A DNA stretch of 33,688 nucleotides from Lachnospiraceae bacterium (GCA_017483735.1 JAFUVF010000015.1:1-33688), one strand, 5' to 3'. Positions 21,531-31,173 are shown, counted from the stretch's first letter. Numbers and translations are program-made. The notes: generated from the sequence alone by a model not told the origin.

Positions 21531-24500
21531 TAAAAGCTTCAATACAAGCTTAAGTGCGGCCAACTCCACCCTGAAAAAACAGGTGGTGGCGCTTAATTCT
21601 GCCTTTACGCAGATAGACGGCGGAGTAGATAAATTCATCCGTGGAGTTACAAGAACCGTTACAGCGGCGGCAGCAGCCGCAGGGAGCGTTACAGCGGCGG
21701 CAGTCGCCTCATCCGTAAAGCTGGGCTCGGAGTTTGAGTCACAGATGTCCACCGTATCTGCAATAAGCGGGGCAACAGGCAGAGACCTTGAAATGCTTAC
21801 CGAGACTGCAAGAAGCCTTGCGCAGGAATCGGTATTCTCGGCAAAAGAAGTCGGAAATGCAATGGAATATATGGGTATGGCCGGATGGGATACCACACAG
21901 ATTCTGGACGGCATCAGCGGGGTGCTGGCACTTGCAGCTGCCTCCGGAGAGGAATTTGCCCTTGTATCGGACATCGTGACGGATGACCTGACTGCATTCG
22001 GCATGAAGGCGGAAGAAACGCAGAGAATGGTGGATGTAATGGCGCAGACCGCCATGAACTCCAATACAACAGTCGCACAGATGGGAGAGACATTCAAATA
22101 TGCGGGTGCGGTAGCAGGAGCAATGAAGTACAACGTGGAAGACCTTGCCATAGCAACCGGTCTTATGGCAAGTGCAGGCATCAAGGATACCATGGCAGGC
22201 ACATCCCTGAGAAATATAATTACAAGGATGGCAAAGCCTACAAAGGAAAGCTCGGAAGCCATGAAAGCTCTTGGGCTCTCTCTTTCAGACGACACAGGAG
22301 AGATGTATTCATTTCTTGAAATAATGAATCAGATGCGCAAGGGCATGGCAGGCATGACGGAAACAGAGAAAGCGTATTATGCGGCTGAGCTCGGCGGACA
22401 AAGAGGCATGACAGGACTTCTTGCCATTGCAAACGCAAGTGAAGAGGAGTTTAAAAAGCTCGAAAATGCCATATACAACTCACAAGGCGCAGCTGAAGCC
22501 ATGGCAGGTGCAAGGTTAGATAATCTGGAAGGCGATGTAACCAAATTCAAAGATGCGGTATCTGATGCAGGACTGGAATTATATTATCAGTTCAATGAGG
22601 AATTCCGCTCTGCAGTACAATGGGCTACCGACATTGTAAATAATGCAAAAACAAAAATACCGGAGGCATTTTCGAAAATAAGCGCAGAGTTCCCTAAAAT
22701 CAAAAGAAAGTATGACACTTATGCAAAACCGATGCTTAACACACTTTTAAGTGTCGGAAAGTGGGCGACAAGCCACGGCGGAACCCTCTTGGGAATCATA
22801 ACCGGAATAGGCACGGCGTTAGCAACCTATAAGGTTGCAAGCGAAGTAACGCATATAGCGGCGGCAATGGCGGAATTTTCGGGACTGCTTGCAGCGGCTC
22901 CTGCCCTTGGCCCCATTCTGGGAGCAGTGGCGGCAATAGGAGCCCTCACTACAGCCATAGCCGTATACAAGGAACACGAAAAAGCGCTCATCAATCAAAA
23001 TCTCGACGACCACTTCGGAAAGCTTGCGCTATCCATGCGTGATATAGAAAAGATTGCATCCGCTCTTACATCAGGCGGAAATTTGGAAGAGGTCAGGAAG
23101 GCTTTTGATGAGTGGGCGGACGTGGAAGACATTGCCGATAAGATGGGCGATGTCGTCAAAGAATTAAATAAAACGGAATATAAAATAACCATAGGATTAG
23201 GACTTTCCGAGGACGAACAGGACAGCTATAAGACAGCAATAGAGGAATATTCGAAACAGGCGCAGGAATTCGCCACACAGACAAGATACGCTGTAAATCT
23301 TACTCTCAATGCAAATATGGCAGATGCCGACCTCATAGCAAATGTGGATAAGTTCTACGAGAATTCCTATGATGAACTCACAAGAATCGGAGATGAACTG
23401 GGCGATGCAGTCACCGAGGCTTTCGAGGACGGCTTATTAGATATAGATGAGATTGAAACTATCCAGAAGCTCCGCAAACAGATGGCAGACATTCAGAACG
23501 CCATCACAACCGGAGATTATAAGGCGGCATTATACTCCCTTGATGATAAATACAGCGATATTGATGCCGCTTCATTCAGCTCGCTTCTTGCGGAGGTAGG
23601 GGAGAAGCAGGCACAGGCAAATGAGAAATACCACGACAGTTATTTAAAAGAGCTGTCAGCGTTGTATGCTTCGGGAAACGCAACAGAAGCAAATCTTGAA
23701 GATGCACACAGAAGATATGTTATGAATTCAACTCCATCATATGAAGGCTTCGGGTATCTTACATCAAAGATATCCGGAAACTACAGTTCGGAGATAGCAA
23801 ACGCAATGAACTCATATGATGCTATTATGAAAGACTACTTCATGTCAGGAGACCACGACTGGACAAGCCAGTATGGTCAGAATGTGGATGCTCTTGCAGA
23901 CAGCATGCAGATAGATGATAAGACTACGAGAAAAGCCATTACCAAGATGCTCGACGAGATGGCACCGCAGTATGAAGACCTCCAGGAGCTTATGTCGGAG
24001 TACAGAAAAGCAGGGGAGCAGATTCCACAGGAGATATTAGACGGCGCAATGGAATACGCAAAGCTCCGTGTACTCTCAGGAAGCGGAAGCAGTGAGGACG
24101 TATGGAGCTTCATAGGCGCATACTATTCAGATAATCAGGAGCTTTTAGACGCAATAAATACATATGTAACACCCGGAGGGGAAGAGATACCCGATGCGGT
24201 TGCAACGGCAATAATGGATAATCAGGGAATCATAGATAAGGCGGTAAGGGATTCCTACAATCTGACAGGGCAGACGGTACAGGATGTATACGGGAAAGGC
24301 TTCAATGTGTCGGTTCCCATAGTAACCCAGATATCAGCTGCGGAAAGAGCCAATATGGCGCAGCAGTATTATTCGGGAGGAGCAAAGCATCATGCAACGG
24401 GCGGTATAGTCAACAATAAAGAGTTGTCATGGCTTGCCGAGAACGGTCCGGAGGCTGTAGTTCCTCTGGACGGTTCCAAGCGTGCGGTATCGCTTTGGCA

Positions 24501-24720
24501 GAGAGCAGGACAGCTTTTAGGAATGGACAGCCTGCTTGACAGATATGACCTTTCGGGAAGTTCACAGGGCGCATCCGTGGCTTACAGCCCCACACTTCAA
24601 TTTTACGGGGATGCTCCTTCAAAGGATGACATCACGGACGCACTAAGGATATCACAGGACGAATTTAACGATATGGTTGACAGATACTTTAAGGGACGTG
24701 GAAGAGTAGCGTTTGGGTAG
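21475..24720 (+). CDS. Tape measure protein
   Basis: A 1081-residue protein; the start is TTG at 21475 with AGAGGT upstream, no ATG being available nearby. The first 130 residues are Ala/Ser-rich helical (SIDKSFNTSLSAANSTLKKQ, then ITAAAAAAGSVTAAAVASS-type runs). The phage tail length block SAISGATGRDLEMLTETARSLAQESVFSAKEVGNAMEYMGMAGWDT is recognisable. A hydrophobic segment around 440-500 (YKVASEVTHIAAAMAEFSGLLAAAPALGPILGAVAAIGALT) may insert in the host membrane during DNA entry. The end has GGIVNNKELSWLAENGPEAVVPLDGSKRAVSLW, typical of tape measure C-termini. Its length sets the tail length. Confidence 0.9.
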   Translation: MATNGKEYKLGIRIVGSIDKSFNTSLSAANSTLKKQVVALNSAFTQIDGGVDKFIRGVTRTVTAAAAAAGSVTAAAVASSVKLGSEFESQMSTVSAISGATGRDLEMLTETARSLAQESVFSAKEVGNAMEYMGMAGWDTTQILDGISGVLALAAASGEEFALVSDIVTDDLTAFGMKAEETQRMVDVMAQTAMNSNTTVAQMGETFKYAGAVAGAMKYNVEDLAIATGLMASAGIKDTMAGTSLRNIITRMAKPTKESSEAMKALGLSLSDDTGEMYSFLEIMNQMRKGMAGMTETEKAYYAAELGGQRGMTGLLAIANASEEEFKKLENAIYNSQGAAEAMAGARLDNLEGDVTKFKDAVSDAGLELYYQFNEEFRSAVQWATDIVNNAKTKIPEAFSKISAEFPKIKRKYDTYAKPMLNTLLSVGKWATSHGGTLLGIITGIGTALATYKVASEVTHIAAAMAEFSGLLAAAPALGPILGAVAAIGALTTAIAVYKEHEKALINQNLDDHFGKLALSMRDIEKIASALTSGGNLEEVRKAFDEWADVEDIADKMGDVVKELNKTEYKITIGLGLSEDEQDSYKTAIEEYSKQAQEFATQTRYAVNLTLNANMADADLIANVDKFYENSYDELTRIGDELGDAVTEAFEDGLLDIDEIETIQKLRKQMADIQNAITTGDYKAALYSLDDKYSDIDAASFSSLLAEVGEKQAQANEKYHDSYLKELSALYASGNATEANLEDAHRRYVMNSTPSYEGFGYLTSKISGNYSSEIANAMNSYDAIMKDYFMSGDHDWTSQYGQNVDALADSMQIDDKTTRKAITKMLDEMAPQYEDLQELMSEYRKAGEQIPQEILDGAMEYAKLRVLSGSGSSEDVWSFIGAYYSDNQELLDAINTYVTPGGEEIPDAVATAIMDNQGIIDKAVRDSYNLTGQTVQDVYGKGFNVSVPIVTQISAAERANMAQQYYSGGAKHHATGGIVNNKELSWLAENGPEAVVPLDGSKRAVSLWQRAGQLLGMDSLLDRYDLSGSSQGASVAYSPTLQFYGDAPSKDDITDALRISQDEFNDMVDRYFKGRGRVAFG

Positions 24721-24726
24721 ATATGA

Positions 24727-24927
24727 ATGGCAAAGCTTTATAAGACAAAATCAGGAGATGTATGGGATAAAATTGCAAAGACAGTATACGGGAACGAATC
24801 GTATACATCTTTTCTGATGCAGAATAACACCAATCTGCTTGATTACTTTGTATTCCCACAGGGAATAGACGTACTTATCGAGGACAAACCGGCGAATGAA
24901 AGCTATCTGCCGGAATGGAGGAAATAA
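24727..24927 (+). CDS. Tail protein X (P2 gpX-like)
   Basis: A 66-residue protein: MAKLYKTKSGDVWDKIAKTVYGNESYTSFLMQNNTNLLDYFVFPQGIDVLIEDKP. This is the short LysM-like gpX, which sits in the baseplate near the hub and may bind peptidoglycan. It lies between tape measure and the D-like gene as in P2 relatives. Its stop overlaps the next start (TAATG). Confidence 0.85.
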   Translation: MAKLYKTKSGDVWDKIAKTVYGNESYTSFLMQNNTNLLDYFVFPQGIDVLIEDKPANESYLPEWRK

Positions 24928-26489
24928 TGGAAAAGTCACGCAGAGCAAGGGTTAAAATAAGCTATGACGGAACAATAACACAGGTTGCAAAAGGGAATAC
25001 CAACGGCACGGATGTACAGAGCACACAAAAAGAGCAGTCCGTGGGAACAATAAATTACACCGTCGTCTCAGGGGATACGCTCTGGGCGATAGCAGGCAGA
25101 TATTTGGGAGCCGGGAAAAGGTGGAAGGAGATATATAACGCCAACACAGACATAATAGAAAAAACAGCGAAGGAACACGGGCGTGAAAACTCCGATACAG
25201 GACATTGGATATATCCGGGAGAGGTTCTTACGATAAACACAGGCAATGTCACAAAGAAGACCACAACCCAGACATCCGCAAGAACCATAGGAACATCCAA
25301 TCCGGAGCTCGGCGATAAGATGACGGAGGCTCTGGAAAGCTTCTCCTATACAGATATCGCAAGCGGACAGTCAGACACCATATCTATATCTATGCATGAC
25401 ATAGATAAGGAATGGATGGGAAACTTAAAGCCGGGAAAAGGATGCACAATAGGCGCAGGCATAATAACGGAAGACTGGGAAGACGAGGGGGACGATTACA
25501 GCTTTAACTGCGGAGTGTTTACGCTGGACGAGCTTTCATTTTCGGGAAGACCGCTCTCCTGCAGCATAGGAGCCGTAAGCGTACCCATAGATGATGATTT
25601 TAAGTCTCTTCCAAAGTCCAGAACATGGGAAAAAACAACCGTAAGGGATATAGCGCAGAGGATATGTGATGATGCCGGGGTGGCACTGTACTATTCCGGG
25701 GAGGCATATCAGATAAAGGACATAGAACAGTCAAATCAGACGGATAGTGCATTTTTGTATAACCTATGTGAAAGATACGGCCTTGCAATGAAGGTGTACA
25801 GCCAGAAGATAGTCATATTTGACATGGTGGCAAGTGAGGAAGCCAAAGCCGTACATACCATAGATGAAACCGATATGACAGCATGGAGCTATACGGAATC
25901 CATAGACGGAACATATACAGGCGTAAAGCTGGGCTATACCGATCCGGATGTGGACGAAAGCATAAGTGTGATGCTGGGCGATGAAGGCAGAATGTACGAA
26001 ATGAACACGCAGGCCTATAACAAGTATGACGCAGAGCTTCAGGCAGCCGCCAAGGTAAATGCCGCAAACCGTACGGCAGAAATACTAAACATAACCATAG
26101 CAGCAAAACCCGTAATAGTGGCAAGCCAGTGCGTGGAAATATCCGGTCTTTCGGCGTTAGATGGGAAATATTACGTGGATAAGATAGTTCATTCCGTGGG
26201 AAACGGTTATACAATGAAGCTCTCGCTCCACAGGATACAAAATGCGATTAAGGTAACAAAACCGGCTGCAAGCGCAAAAAAAGGCGGATGGACTTATACG
26301 GTAGTATCGGGCGATACATTATGGGCAATCTCAAAGAAATATTACGGGAACGGCGCAAAGTACAATATCATCTATGAGGCGAATCAGGATATCATAGAGA
26401 ACACGGCAAAGCAGCACGGAAAGAAGGATTCAGGAAACGGACATTGGATATGGCCGGGCGAAGTATTGACGATACCGGCGGCGGAGTAA
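24927..26489 (+). CDS. Baseplate hub gpD-like protein with two LysM domains
   Basis: A 520-residue protein; the ATG at 24927 follows GGAGGAA and overlaps the gpX stop. It has an N-terminal LysM (about residues 42-105: INYTVVSGDTLWAIAGRYL, GHWIYPGEVLTI) and a C-terminal LysM (about 455-520: TYTVVSGDTLWAISKKYY, GHWIWPGEVLTIPA). Between them lies a gpD/late-control-like hub (DKMTEALESFSYTDIASGQSDTISISMHD, RDIAQRICDDAGVALYYSG, ENDEKYYVDKIVHSVGNGYTMKLSLHRI-like end). It forms the ring on which the spike sits; LysM domains bind cell-wall glycan. Confidence 0.85.
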   Translation: MEKSRRARVKISYDGTITQVAKGNTNGTDVQSTQKEQSVGTINYTVVSGDTLWAIAGRYLGAGKRWKEIYNANTDIIEKTAKEHGRENSDTGHWIYPGEVLTINTGNVTKKTTTQTSARTIGTSNPELGDKMTEALESFSYTDIASGQSDTISISMHDIDKEWMGNLKPGKGCTIGAGIITEDWEDEGDDYSFNCGVFTLDELSFSGRPLSCSIGAVSVPIDDDFKSLPKSRTWEKTTVRDIAQRICDDAGVALYYSGEAYQIKDIEQSNQTDSAFLYNLCERYGLAMKVYSQKIVIFDMVASEEAKAVHTIDETDMTAWSYTESIDGTYTGVKLGYTDPDVDESISVMLGDEGRMYEMNTQAYNKYDAELQAAAKVNAANRTAEILNITIAAKPVIVASQCVEISGLSALDGKYYVDKIVHSVGNGYTMKLSLHRIQNAIKVTKPAASAKKGGWTYTVVSGDTLWAISKKYYGNGAKYNIIYEANQDIIENTAKQHGKKDSGNGHWIWPGEVLTIPAAE

Positions 26490-26491
26490 AT

Positions 26492-27097
26492 ATGATACCA
26501 AGAGTGGGAAGAGTAACAAAAATATATCCGAACACAGGAAAAATACAGGTAATGTATGAAGACAATTCCAACACGTCAATCCCATTACCTATGCTCACAA
26601 TGAACGGAGAGTATTCCATGCCTGCAGTAGGCGACAAGGTAATGACTATGCACATGGAAAATGGGTCTTCCAAGGGCTTTGTACTCGGAACATATTACGG
26701 CGGAGGAATGCAGCCGAAAGCGAATAACGGATATCGCAAGGATTTTGTGAAGGGTGTATACGTCATTGCGGGGAGCGGAGCATATGACCTGACCGCTTCA
26801 AAGGAGATAAATCTGTGTGCAGAGAGTTCTTCGGCTTCTTTCGGAGTCAATGCCGGTATATATGGGACAGAGGCAACCATAGGAAGCGCTCCCGTACCAG
26901 AGGAGGGAGAGGAGATAATCCCGGACAGCTATGCGCATTTTACGGAAGAATCGGCGGAGATAAAAGGAAAAGACAAGGTATTCATAGAAGCGGAAGACAT
27001 AACCATCAAATGTTCATACGGACAGGAAAGCTTCGAGAACATATTAAAGAGAATAGAAAGGATTGAGGACGAGCTGGGACTTCCTCATACGATATAG
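26492..27097 (+). CDS. Baseplate spike protein gpV-like
   Basis: A 201-residue protein starting at MIPRVGRVTKIYPNTGKIQVMYEDNS; the in-frame ATG 48 nt earlier lies inside the preceding gene. The OB-fold start with GYVMTMHMENGSSKGFVLGTYYGGG-like loop, then beta-helical repeats (DLTASKEINLCAES, AEIKGKDKVFIEAEDITIK) are the gpV/gp5-type spike arrangement. It pierces the cell envelope at the tail tip. It begins 2 nt after the hub gene stop. Confidence 0.85.
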   Translation: MIPRVGRVTKIYPNTGKIQVMYEDNSNTSIPLPMLTMNGEYSMPAVGDKVMTMHMENGSSKGFVLGTYYGGGMQPKANNGYRKDFVKGVYVIAGSGAYDLTASKEINLCAESSSASFGVNAGIYGTEATIGSAPVPEEGEEIIPDSYAHFTEESAEIKGKDKVFIEAEDITIKCSYGQESFENILKRIERIEDELGLPHTI

Positions 27098-27100
27098 GAT

Positions 27101-27499
27101 ATGGCAAGGATAGGAAACTTAGGAAGCCTCATAACCTTTGAGGTCAGTTCGAATAAGGTACTTACCTTCGAAAAGTTGTCACAGACCGTAAGCGGACGCT
27201 GGGCAACGCATAATGTCATAGGCGGTAAGCCTAAACCCGAATATATCGGGGAAGGGCAGCGCACGATAAATCTCCCCATATTTCTTTCCGTCAACCACGG
27301 CATAAGACCTCGGACGACAATGGAACGGATCGAGGAAGCCGTGGAAGACGGAGAGACCTTTACCTTAGTAATAGGCGGAAAGAAGATAGGGAGCAGGCAG
27401 TGGATAATATCCCAGATGTCAGAGAGCTGGGGGGAGGTAATCAGAGATGGAAGATTGTGCTCAGCACATCTTACGTTGACCCTGCAGGAATACACATGA
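27101..27499 (+). CDS. Tail protein gpU-like
   Basis: A 132-residue protein: MARIGNLGSLITFEVSSNKVLTFEKLSQTVSGRWATHNVIGGKPKPEYIGEGQRTINLPIFLSVNHGIRPRTTMERI, then VIGGKKIGSRQWIISQMSESWGEV and DGRLCSAHLTLTLQEY. This is the P2 gpU family, part of baseplate or tail completion. It begins 3 nt after gpV and belongs to the same operon. Confidence 0.8.
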   Translation: MARIGNLGSLITFEVSSNKVLTFEKLSQTVSGRWATHNVIGGKPKPEYIGEGQRTINLPIFLSVNHGIRPRTTMERIEEAVEDGETFTLVIGGKKIGSRQWIISQMSESWGEVIRDGRLCSAHLTLTLQEYT

Positions 27500-27508
27500 G
27501 GAAAAGAT

Positions 27509-27817
27509 ATGGAATACATCATTGACATGGAAGGAGCCTTCGACGAGACGGAGTTCAAGGATATAAAAAGGTGTCTTGAAACCCTTCTTTCGATAAGAGC
27601 CGGGAGCCAGCCTTTAGACAGGGAACTTGGCATCGCATACGAAAATACGGTAGACAAGCCGCTCAACATAGCACAGAACGCCCTTTCGCTTGAAATTATA
27701 GAAAAAGTGGAAAGATACGAGCCGAGAGTGACAGTAAAAGAAATAACCTACGATGAAGCCGATTATAAAAACGGGCAGATAAAGCCACATATATACTTCA
27801 AAAAGACAGAAAACTAA
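27509..27817 (+). CDS. Baseplate wedge protein gpW/gp25-like
   Basis: A 102-residue protein with a TGAGGAAAAG site. EDIKRCLETLLSIRAGSQPLDRELGIAYENTVDKPLNIAQNALSLEIIEKVERYEPRVTVKEI is the recognisable gp25/gpW wedge pattern. It makes the inner baseplate wedge with J and I. Its stop directly abuts the fourth copy of the palindrome. Confidence 0.85.
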   Translation: MEYIIDMEGAFDETEFKDIKRCLETLLSIRAGSQPLDRELGIAYENTVDKPLNIAQNALSLEIIEKVERYEPRVTVKEITYDEADYKNGQIKPHIYFKKTEN

Positions 27818-27833
27818 GTTGCACCGGTGCAAC
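27818..27833. repeat. 16-bp perfect palindrome, copy 4
   Basis: GTTGCACCGGTGCAAC between the gpW TAA and the AGAAAGGA before gpJ, with the same stop and ribosome-binding flanks as copy 1. In RNA it would form a hairpin with a CCGG loop. Confidence 0.9.
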
Positions 27834-27847
27834 AGAAAGGAATCAGG

Positions 27848-28990
27848 ATGGAATACATAGCCGACAATATCCCGGACATATCATTTATAGATGATGCCAC
27901 CATAGACCAGATATTAGCACAGATGATATCTGACTATCAGAGCAAATATGAGGAAGTTACAGGAAACAAGAGAACTCTTGCACAGGCTGATCCCGACAGG
28001 CTCATATTATACGCCGCATCCATTCAGATATATCAGGCAATGCAATATGCGGATACTGCAGGTAAAATGGGACTTTTGAAATATTCGAGAGAAGATTTTC
28101 TTGATAACCTCGGAGCACTCAGAGGAGTTTCAAGAATACAGGCAGCTCCCGCAACCTGCATTCTACAATTTTCAATAGAAAATGCACTAACAAGCGCTAC
28201 GCCTATAGTTGCAGGCTGCAGAGTCACGAGCGGAAACGATGTGTTTTTTGCAACGGACGAATATGCAGAGATACCCGCCGGAGAAACCAGTATAACCGTA
28301 ACTGCAACCTGTACGGAAGCCGGAACCATAGGAAACGACCTTGTGGCCGGAGAGATTACGACACTTGTAAACACCCTGCCCGGTGTAAGCGTTGTGAATA
28401 TATCGGCTACAGAAGGCGGTTCAGACATAGAAAGCGATGATGATTTGAGAGACAGGATATATGCAGCGGCCAATTCTTATTCAGTAGCCGGCCCAACAGG
28501 AGCATATGAGTATCACACAAAGATGGCAGACTCCACAATAGGAGATGTAGTTGTGGATTCGCCGACACCCGGAGTAGTGGACGTATATTTCATAAAAGAG
28601 GATGGCGATATTCCGGATGAAGCACTATGCGAAAAAGTAACCGATTATCTGAATGACAGAAATATCAGACCACTTACGGATCAGGTAACTGCAAAGGCTC
28701 CGACAGCGGTTAATTACAATGTGACGGTAACATACTATATCGCCGCTTCAAAAAAGAGCGCCGTAGAAACCATACAGTCAAACATAAATACGGCGGTTAC
28801 CGTATATAACAACTGGCAGACAGAGAAAATAGGCAGAGACATAGTCCCCGACTATCTCATACAGAAAATGATGGAAGCCGGAGCGAAGCGTGTAGAAGTG
28901 ACAAGCCCTGTATTCACTATAATAGACGATTCGATGGTTGCAAGAGTTGAAAACGTAACAATAACATACGGAGGACTGGAAAGTGATTAG
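27848..28990 (+). CDS. Baseplate protein J
   Basis: A 380-residue protein; start at ATG 27848 behind AAAGGA (the in-frame ATG at 27827 lies within the palindrome copy). Contains KRTLAQADPDRLILYAASIQIYQAMQYADTAGKMGLLKYSREDFLDNLGALRGVSRIQA, EAGTIGNDLVAGEI, DSPTPGVVDVYFIKEDG and the C-terminal RVENVTITYGG: the baseplate_J family. It is the wedge protein that anchors the tail fibres. It overlaps gpI by 8 nt. Confidence 0.9.
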   Translation: MEYIADNIPDISFIDDATIDQILAQMISDYQSKYEEVTGNKRTLAQADPDRLILYAASIQIYQAMQYADTAGKMGLLKYSREDFLDNLGALRGVSRIQAAPATCILQFSIENALTSATPIVAGCRVTSGNDVFFATDEYAEIPAGETSITVTATCTEAGTIGNDLVAGEITTLVNTLPGVSVVNISATEGGSDIESDDDLRDRIYAAANSYSVAGPTGAYEYHTKMADSTIGDVVVDSPTPGVVDVYFIKEDGDIPDEALCEKVTDYLNDRNIRPLTDQVTAKAPTAVNYNVTVTYYIAASKKSAVETIQSNINTAVTVYNNWQTEKIGRDIVPDYLIQKMMEAGAKRVEVTSPVFTIIDDSMVARVENVTITYGGLESD

Positions 28991-29624
28991 CCTGTATGAC
29001 AGCGAAATAAAAGATATATTACCTGAATATCTGGCTTATCAGGATCATTATATAGCAGTATCTTATGCCATAAAAAAGGCGGTAAAGAGGCTGTACGAAT
29101 ACTGCCAGAGAGTCAGAATATATGCGGCAATAGACTATGCAGACGAAAATGTGCTGGATATGCTCGCATTAGACCTCAATACCCAGTATTATGAGGAGTC
29201 GCTAAATATAGACATAAAGAGATCGCTCATAAAAAGCACGCTTTTGTGGTATTCGAAAGCAGGCACACCGGCAGCAGTCGAGGAACTTGCACAGGCTGTG
29301 TTTGGAATAGGAAAAATATCTGAGTGGTATGAGTACGGCGGTCAGCCCTATATGTTCAAAATAAAGACCAATGCCCCGCTTACCCCCGAGGGGACAGGGT
29401 ACTTTATGGCAATGATAGAGAAAGTAAAAAACGCCAGAAGCCACCTGGAAGATATAGAGCTATGCAGAGAGATAGAACAGACGCTATATGCCGGTACGGC
29501 ATATAGACAGAGATACATAAAAAACTCAATAAAAGAGGGGACTACATCACGGAACAGCATCAATCAGCAGATATATGAGGGTATCGGAATGAGACCGGCA
29601 TATATCAGACAACAAATACACTAA
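28983..29624 (+). CDS. Baseplate/tail protein I
   Basis: A 213-residue protein with a GTG start overlapping the end of J. DILPEYLAYQDHYIAVSYAIKKAVKRLYEYCQ, DENVLDMLALDLNTQYYEESLNIDIKRSLIKSTLLWYSKAGTPAAVEELAQAVFG is the tail_P2_I family. With J and W it completes the wedge on which the fibre docks. Its C-terminus (RYIKNSIKEGTTSRNSINQQIYEGIGMRPAYIRQQIH) is phage-specific. Confidence 0.85.
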   Translation: MISLYDSEIKDILPEYLAYQDHYIAVSYAIKKAVKRLYEYCQRVRIYAAIDYADENVLDMLALDLNTQYYEESLNIDIKRSLIKSTLLWYSKAGTPAAVEELAQAVFGIGKISEWYEYGGQPYMFKIKTNAPLTPEGTGYFMAMIEKVKNARSHLEDIELCREIEQTLYAGTAYRQRYIKNSIKEGTTSRNSINQQIYEGIGMRPAYIRQQIH

Positions 29625-29637
29625 AGGAGGATTATCA

Positions 29638-31107
29638 ATGGGAAGCTTCAAAGCAGCAGTAATGACGGAGAGAGGCGCACAGCTCTTAAGGGATGCACTT
29701 GCAGGCACCGCAAAGATTGAGTTCACGGCAATGTTTGCAGGAGATGGAGAATATACGGAGGCGGAAGCCATACCATCTGCACTCATGGAGAGGACAGCCC
29801 TTAAACAGCAGAGACAGAGCGTGCTTTTATCAAGCATAGAGGCGGTACCGGGAACCAATGCGGTAAAGCTGACAGGAGCATTGGACAATACAAGCCTTTC
29901 AGGCGGATATTACGTGAGGGAGATAGGCATATATGCAAAGGATACGCTGCACCCTGACCTTGCAGATGTACTCTATTCAATAGTGTTGGCAGAGATTCCT
30001 GATTATATGCCGCCATATAACCATTTATCCCCCACGATAATCATGGAAGAGTATTTTGTGACTGTTGATAATACGGAGAATGTGACTATCACAGTAGGAA
30101 GCAGTGCATATGTCACTACGGAGGCGTTTGAACAGTTCAAGGAAGATGTGGAAGAAGAGTTTTCAAATATGGAGCATGTGTCAGATGATATCGCCGACAG
30201 TGAAGCCACATCTACAGCTTCTAAAGGATATAGCGAAGGAGAGTATCTTTTATTCAACGATAATCTCTACGAGGCGACAGATGACATTTCATCCGGAGAT
30301 ACTATCGAGGAGGGCGTGAATGTTGAGCGAACCCAAATAGGTAAAGTCCTGACTATCCTCAATAAAAAAAGCAAATGGGAGTATTACAACGGACTTAGAT
30401 ACTACAATCTGGGAACGGAGTTTTCTGAAGAACAGGCTCAAATGCTTGCGGCAGGAGATTTCTCGGAGCTTTGGAATGGTGACTTCTGGGAAAACGGTGG
30501 CGATACAATCCGTATAATCGATAATATGGAGCCATTTTATCAGTATGAAAAATGGACGAATCCGACAGATTTCAAACATCATGTGGTTGTGATGAATGAC
30601 AACTGCATACTTAAAGCAGATAGCTCCACCACAAGGTATATGAAGGATACTAACGATACTACGGGAGCATATGCAGGGACCAAATATCGTACAACCTATA
30701 AACAGCAGTGTGATAACTACTATAAGGCTTTCTTTGGAGCTGCCCACTTGGGAATCCATAAGGAACTTATTTCGGATGCCGTGGCAAATGGTAAGGCCTC
30801 ACATTGGATCTGGGATGACGCATCAACGGAGATTCCTTCGGAAACAAATATGATAGGACATCCATCATTTGGAGAGTCTACATATAATAACGGATTTAAT
30901 GAAGGAACTAATTTCAGACAGTTCAAATTATTTCAGTTAGACCCTAGATTTATAATGCCGAACATTGAAAAGGTATTGGAATATTTTTGGGAGAGAGATG
31001 TAGTAAGCGCCGCTTATTTCGCCTATGTGGACGGCTACGGCTTTGCGGCCTACAACGCCGCATCCTATACCTACATCGGCGTGCGCCCGTATTCCGTAAT
31101 CATCTAA
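29638..31107 (+). CDS. Tail fibre / receptor-binding protein, first DGR target
   Basis: A 489-residue protein behind AAGGAGG. Residues 1-150 are the P2 gpH-like collar-fibre N-terminus (MGSFKAAVMTERGAQLLRDALAGTAKIEFTAM, GGYYVREIGIYAKD, PPYNHLSPTIIMEEYFVTVDNTENVTI) that binds the baseplate. A short coiled part (EAFEQFKEDVEEEFSNMEH) follows, then a middle domain with many Trp and Tyr and a lectin-like C-terminus ending IGVRP. Residues 457-484 are VR1, 14 changes from the template, all at adenines, with six Asn codons turned to Tyr or Phe. This should be the receptor-binding tip, diversified to track host-surface change (as Mtd in BPP-1). Confidence 0.9.
   Translation: MGSFKAAVMTERGAQLLRDALAGTAKIEFTAMFAGDGEYTEAEAIPSALMERTALKQQRQSVLLSSIEAVPGTNAVKLTGALDNTSLSGGYYVREIGIYAKDTLHPDLADVLYSIVLAEIPDYMPPYNHLSPTIIMEEYFVTVDNTENVTITVGSSAYVTTEAFEQFKEDVEEEFSNMEHVSDDIADSEATSTASKGYSEGEYLLFNDNLYEATDDISSGDTIEEGVNVERTQIGKVLTILNKKSKWEYYNGLRYYNLGTEFSEEQAQMLAAGDFSELWNGDFWENGGDTIRIIDNMEPFYQYEKWTNPTDFKHHVVVMNDNCILKADSSTTRYMKDTNDTTGAYAGTKYRTTYKQQCDNYYKAFFGAAHLGIHKELISDAVANGKASHWIWDDASTEIPSETNMIGHPSFGESTYNNGFNEGTNFRQFKLFQLDPRFIMPNIEKVLEYFWERDVVSAAYFAYVDGYGFAAYNAASYTYIGVRPYSVII
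31006..31089 (+). repeat. DGR variable repeat VR1
   Basis: Gapless 84-nt match to the template at 31693-31776 with 14 substitutions, all at template adenines (A to T, G or C); non-A positions are identical. The 14-nt 3' end TCGGCGTGCGCCCG is shared with VR2 and TR. It ends 18 nt before the fibre stop codon. Confidence 0.97.
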
Positions 31108-31143
31108 TCCGAAATCCCACGGCCGTGTGCCGTGGTTTCGGAT
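31107..31143. repeat. Post-VR1 hairpin with CGTGT loop
   Basis: Lower stem ATCCGAAA / TTTCGGAT (8 bp), a two-base TC bulge, upper stem CCACGGC / GCCGTGG (7 bp), loop CGTGT. It starts at the fibre stop codon, 18 nt after VR1. It shares only the loop sequence with the VR2 hairpin, which suggests recognition of the loop or cruciform. No T-run, so not a terminator. Confidence 0.85.
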
Positions 31144-31173
31144 GAATAAACCCAAAAGGGAATATAAGGAAAG

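Noticed and set aside
21444..22295. A long minus-strand open frame opposite the tape measure gene
   Set aside because: It mirrors the Ala-rich codons of the tape measure protein and gives a low-complexity Ser/Ala sequence with no ribosome-binding site. The same reasoning applies to the other minus-strand frames; I see no real minus-strand gene.
31107..31143. Post-VR1 hairpin as a transcription terminator
   Set aside because: There is no T-run, the downstream avd and RT have no evident promoter of their own, and the loop matches the VR2 hairpin, which favours a homing role.
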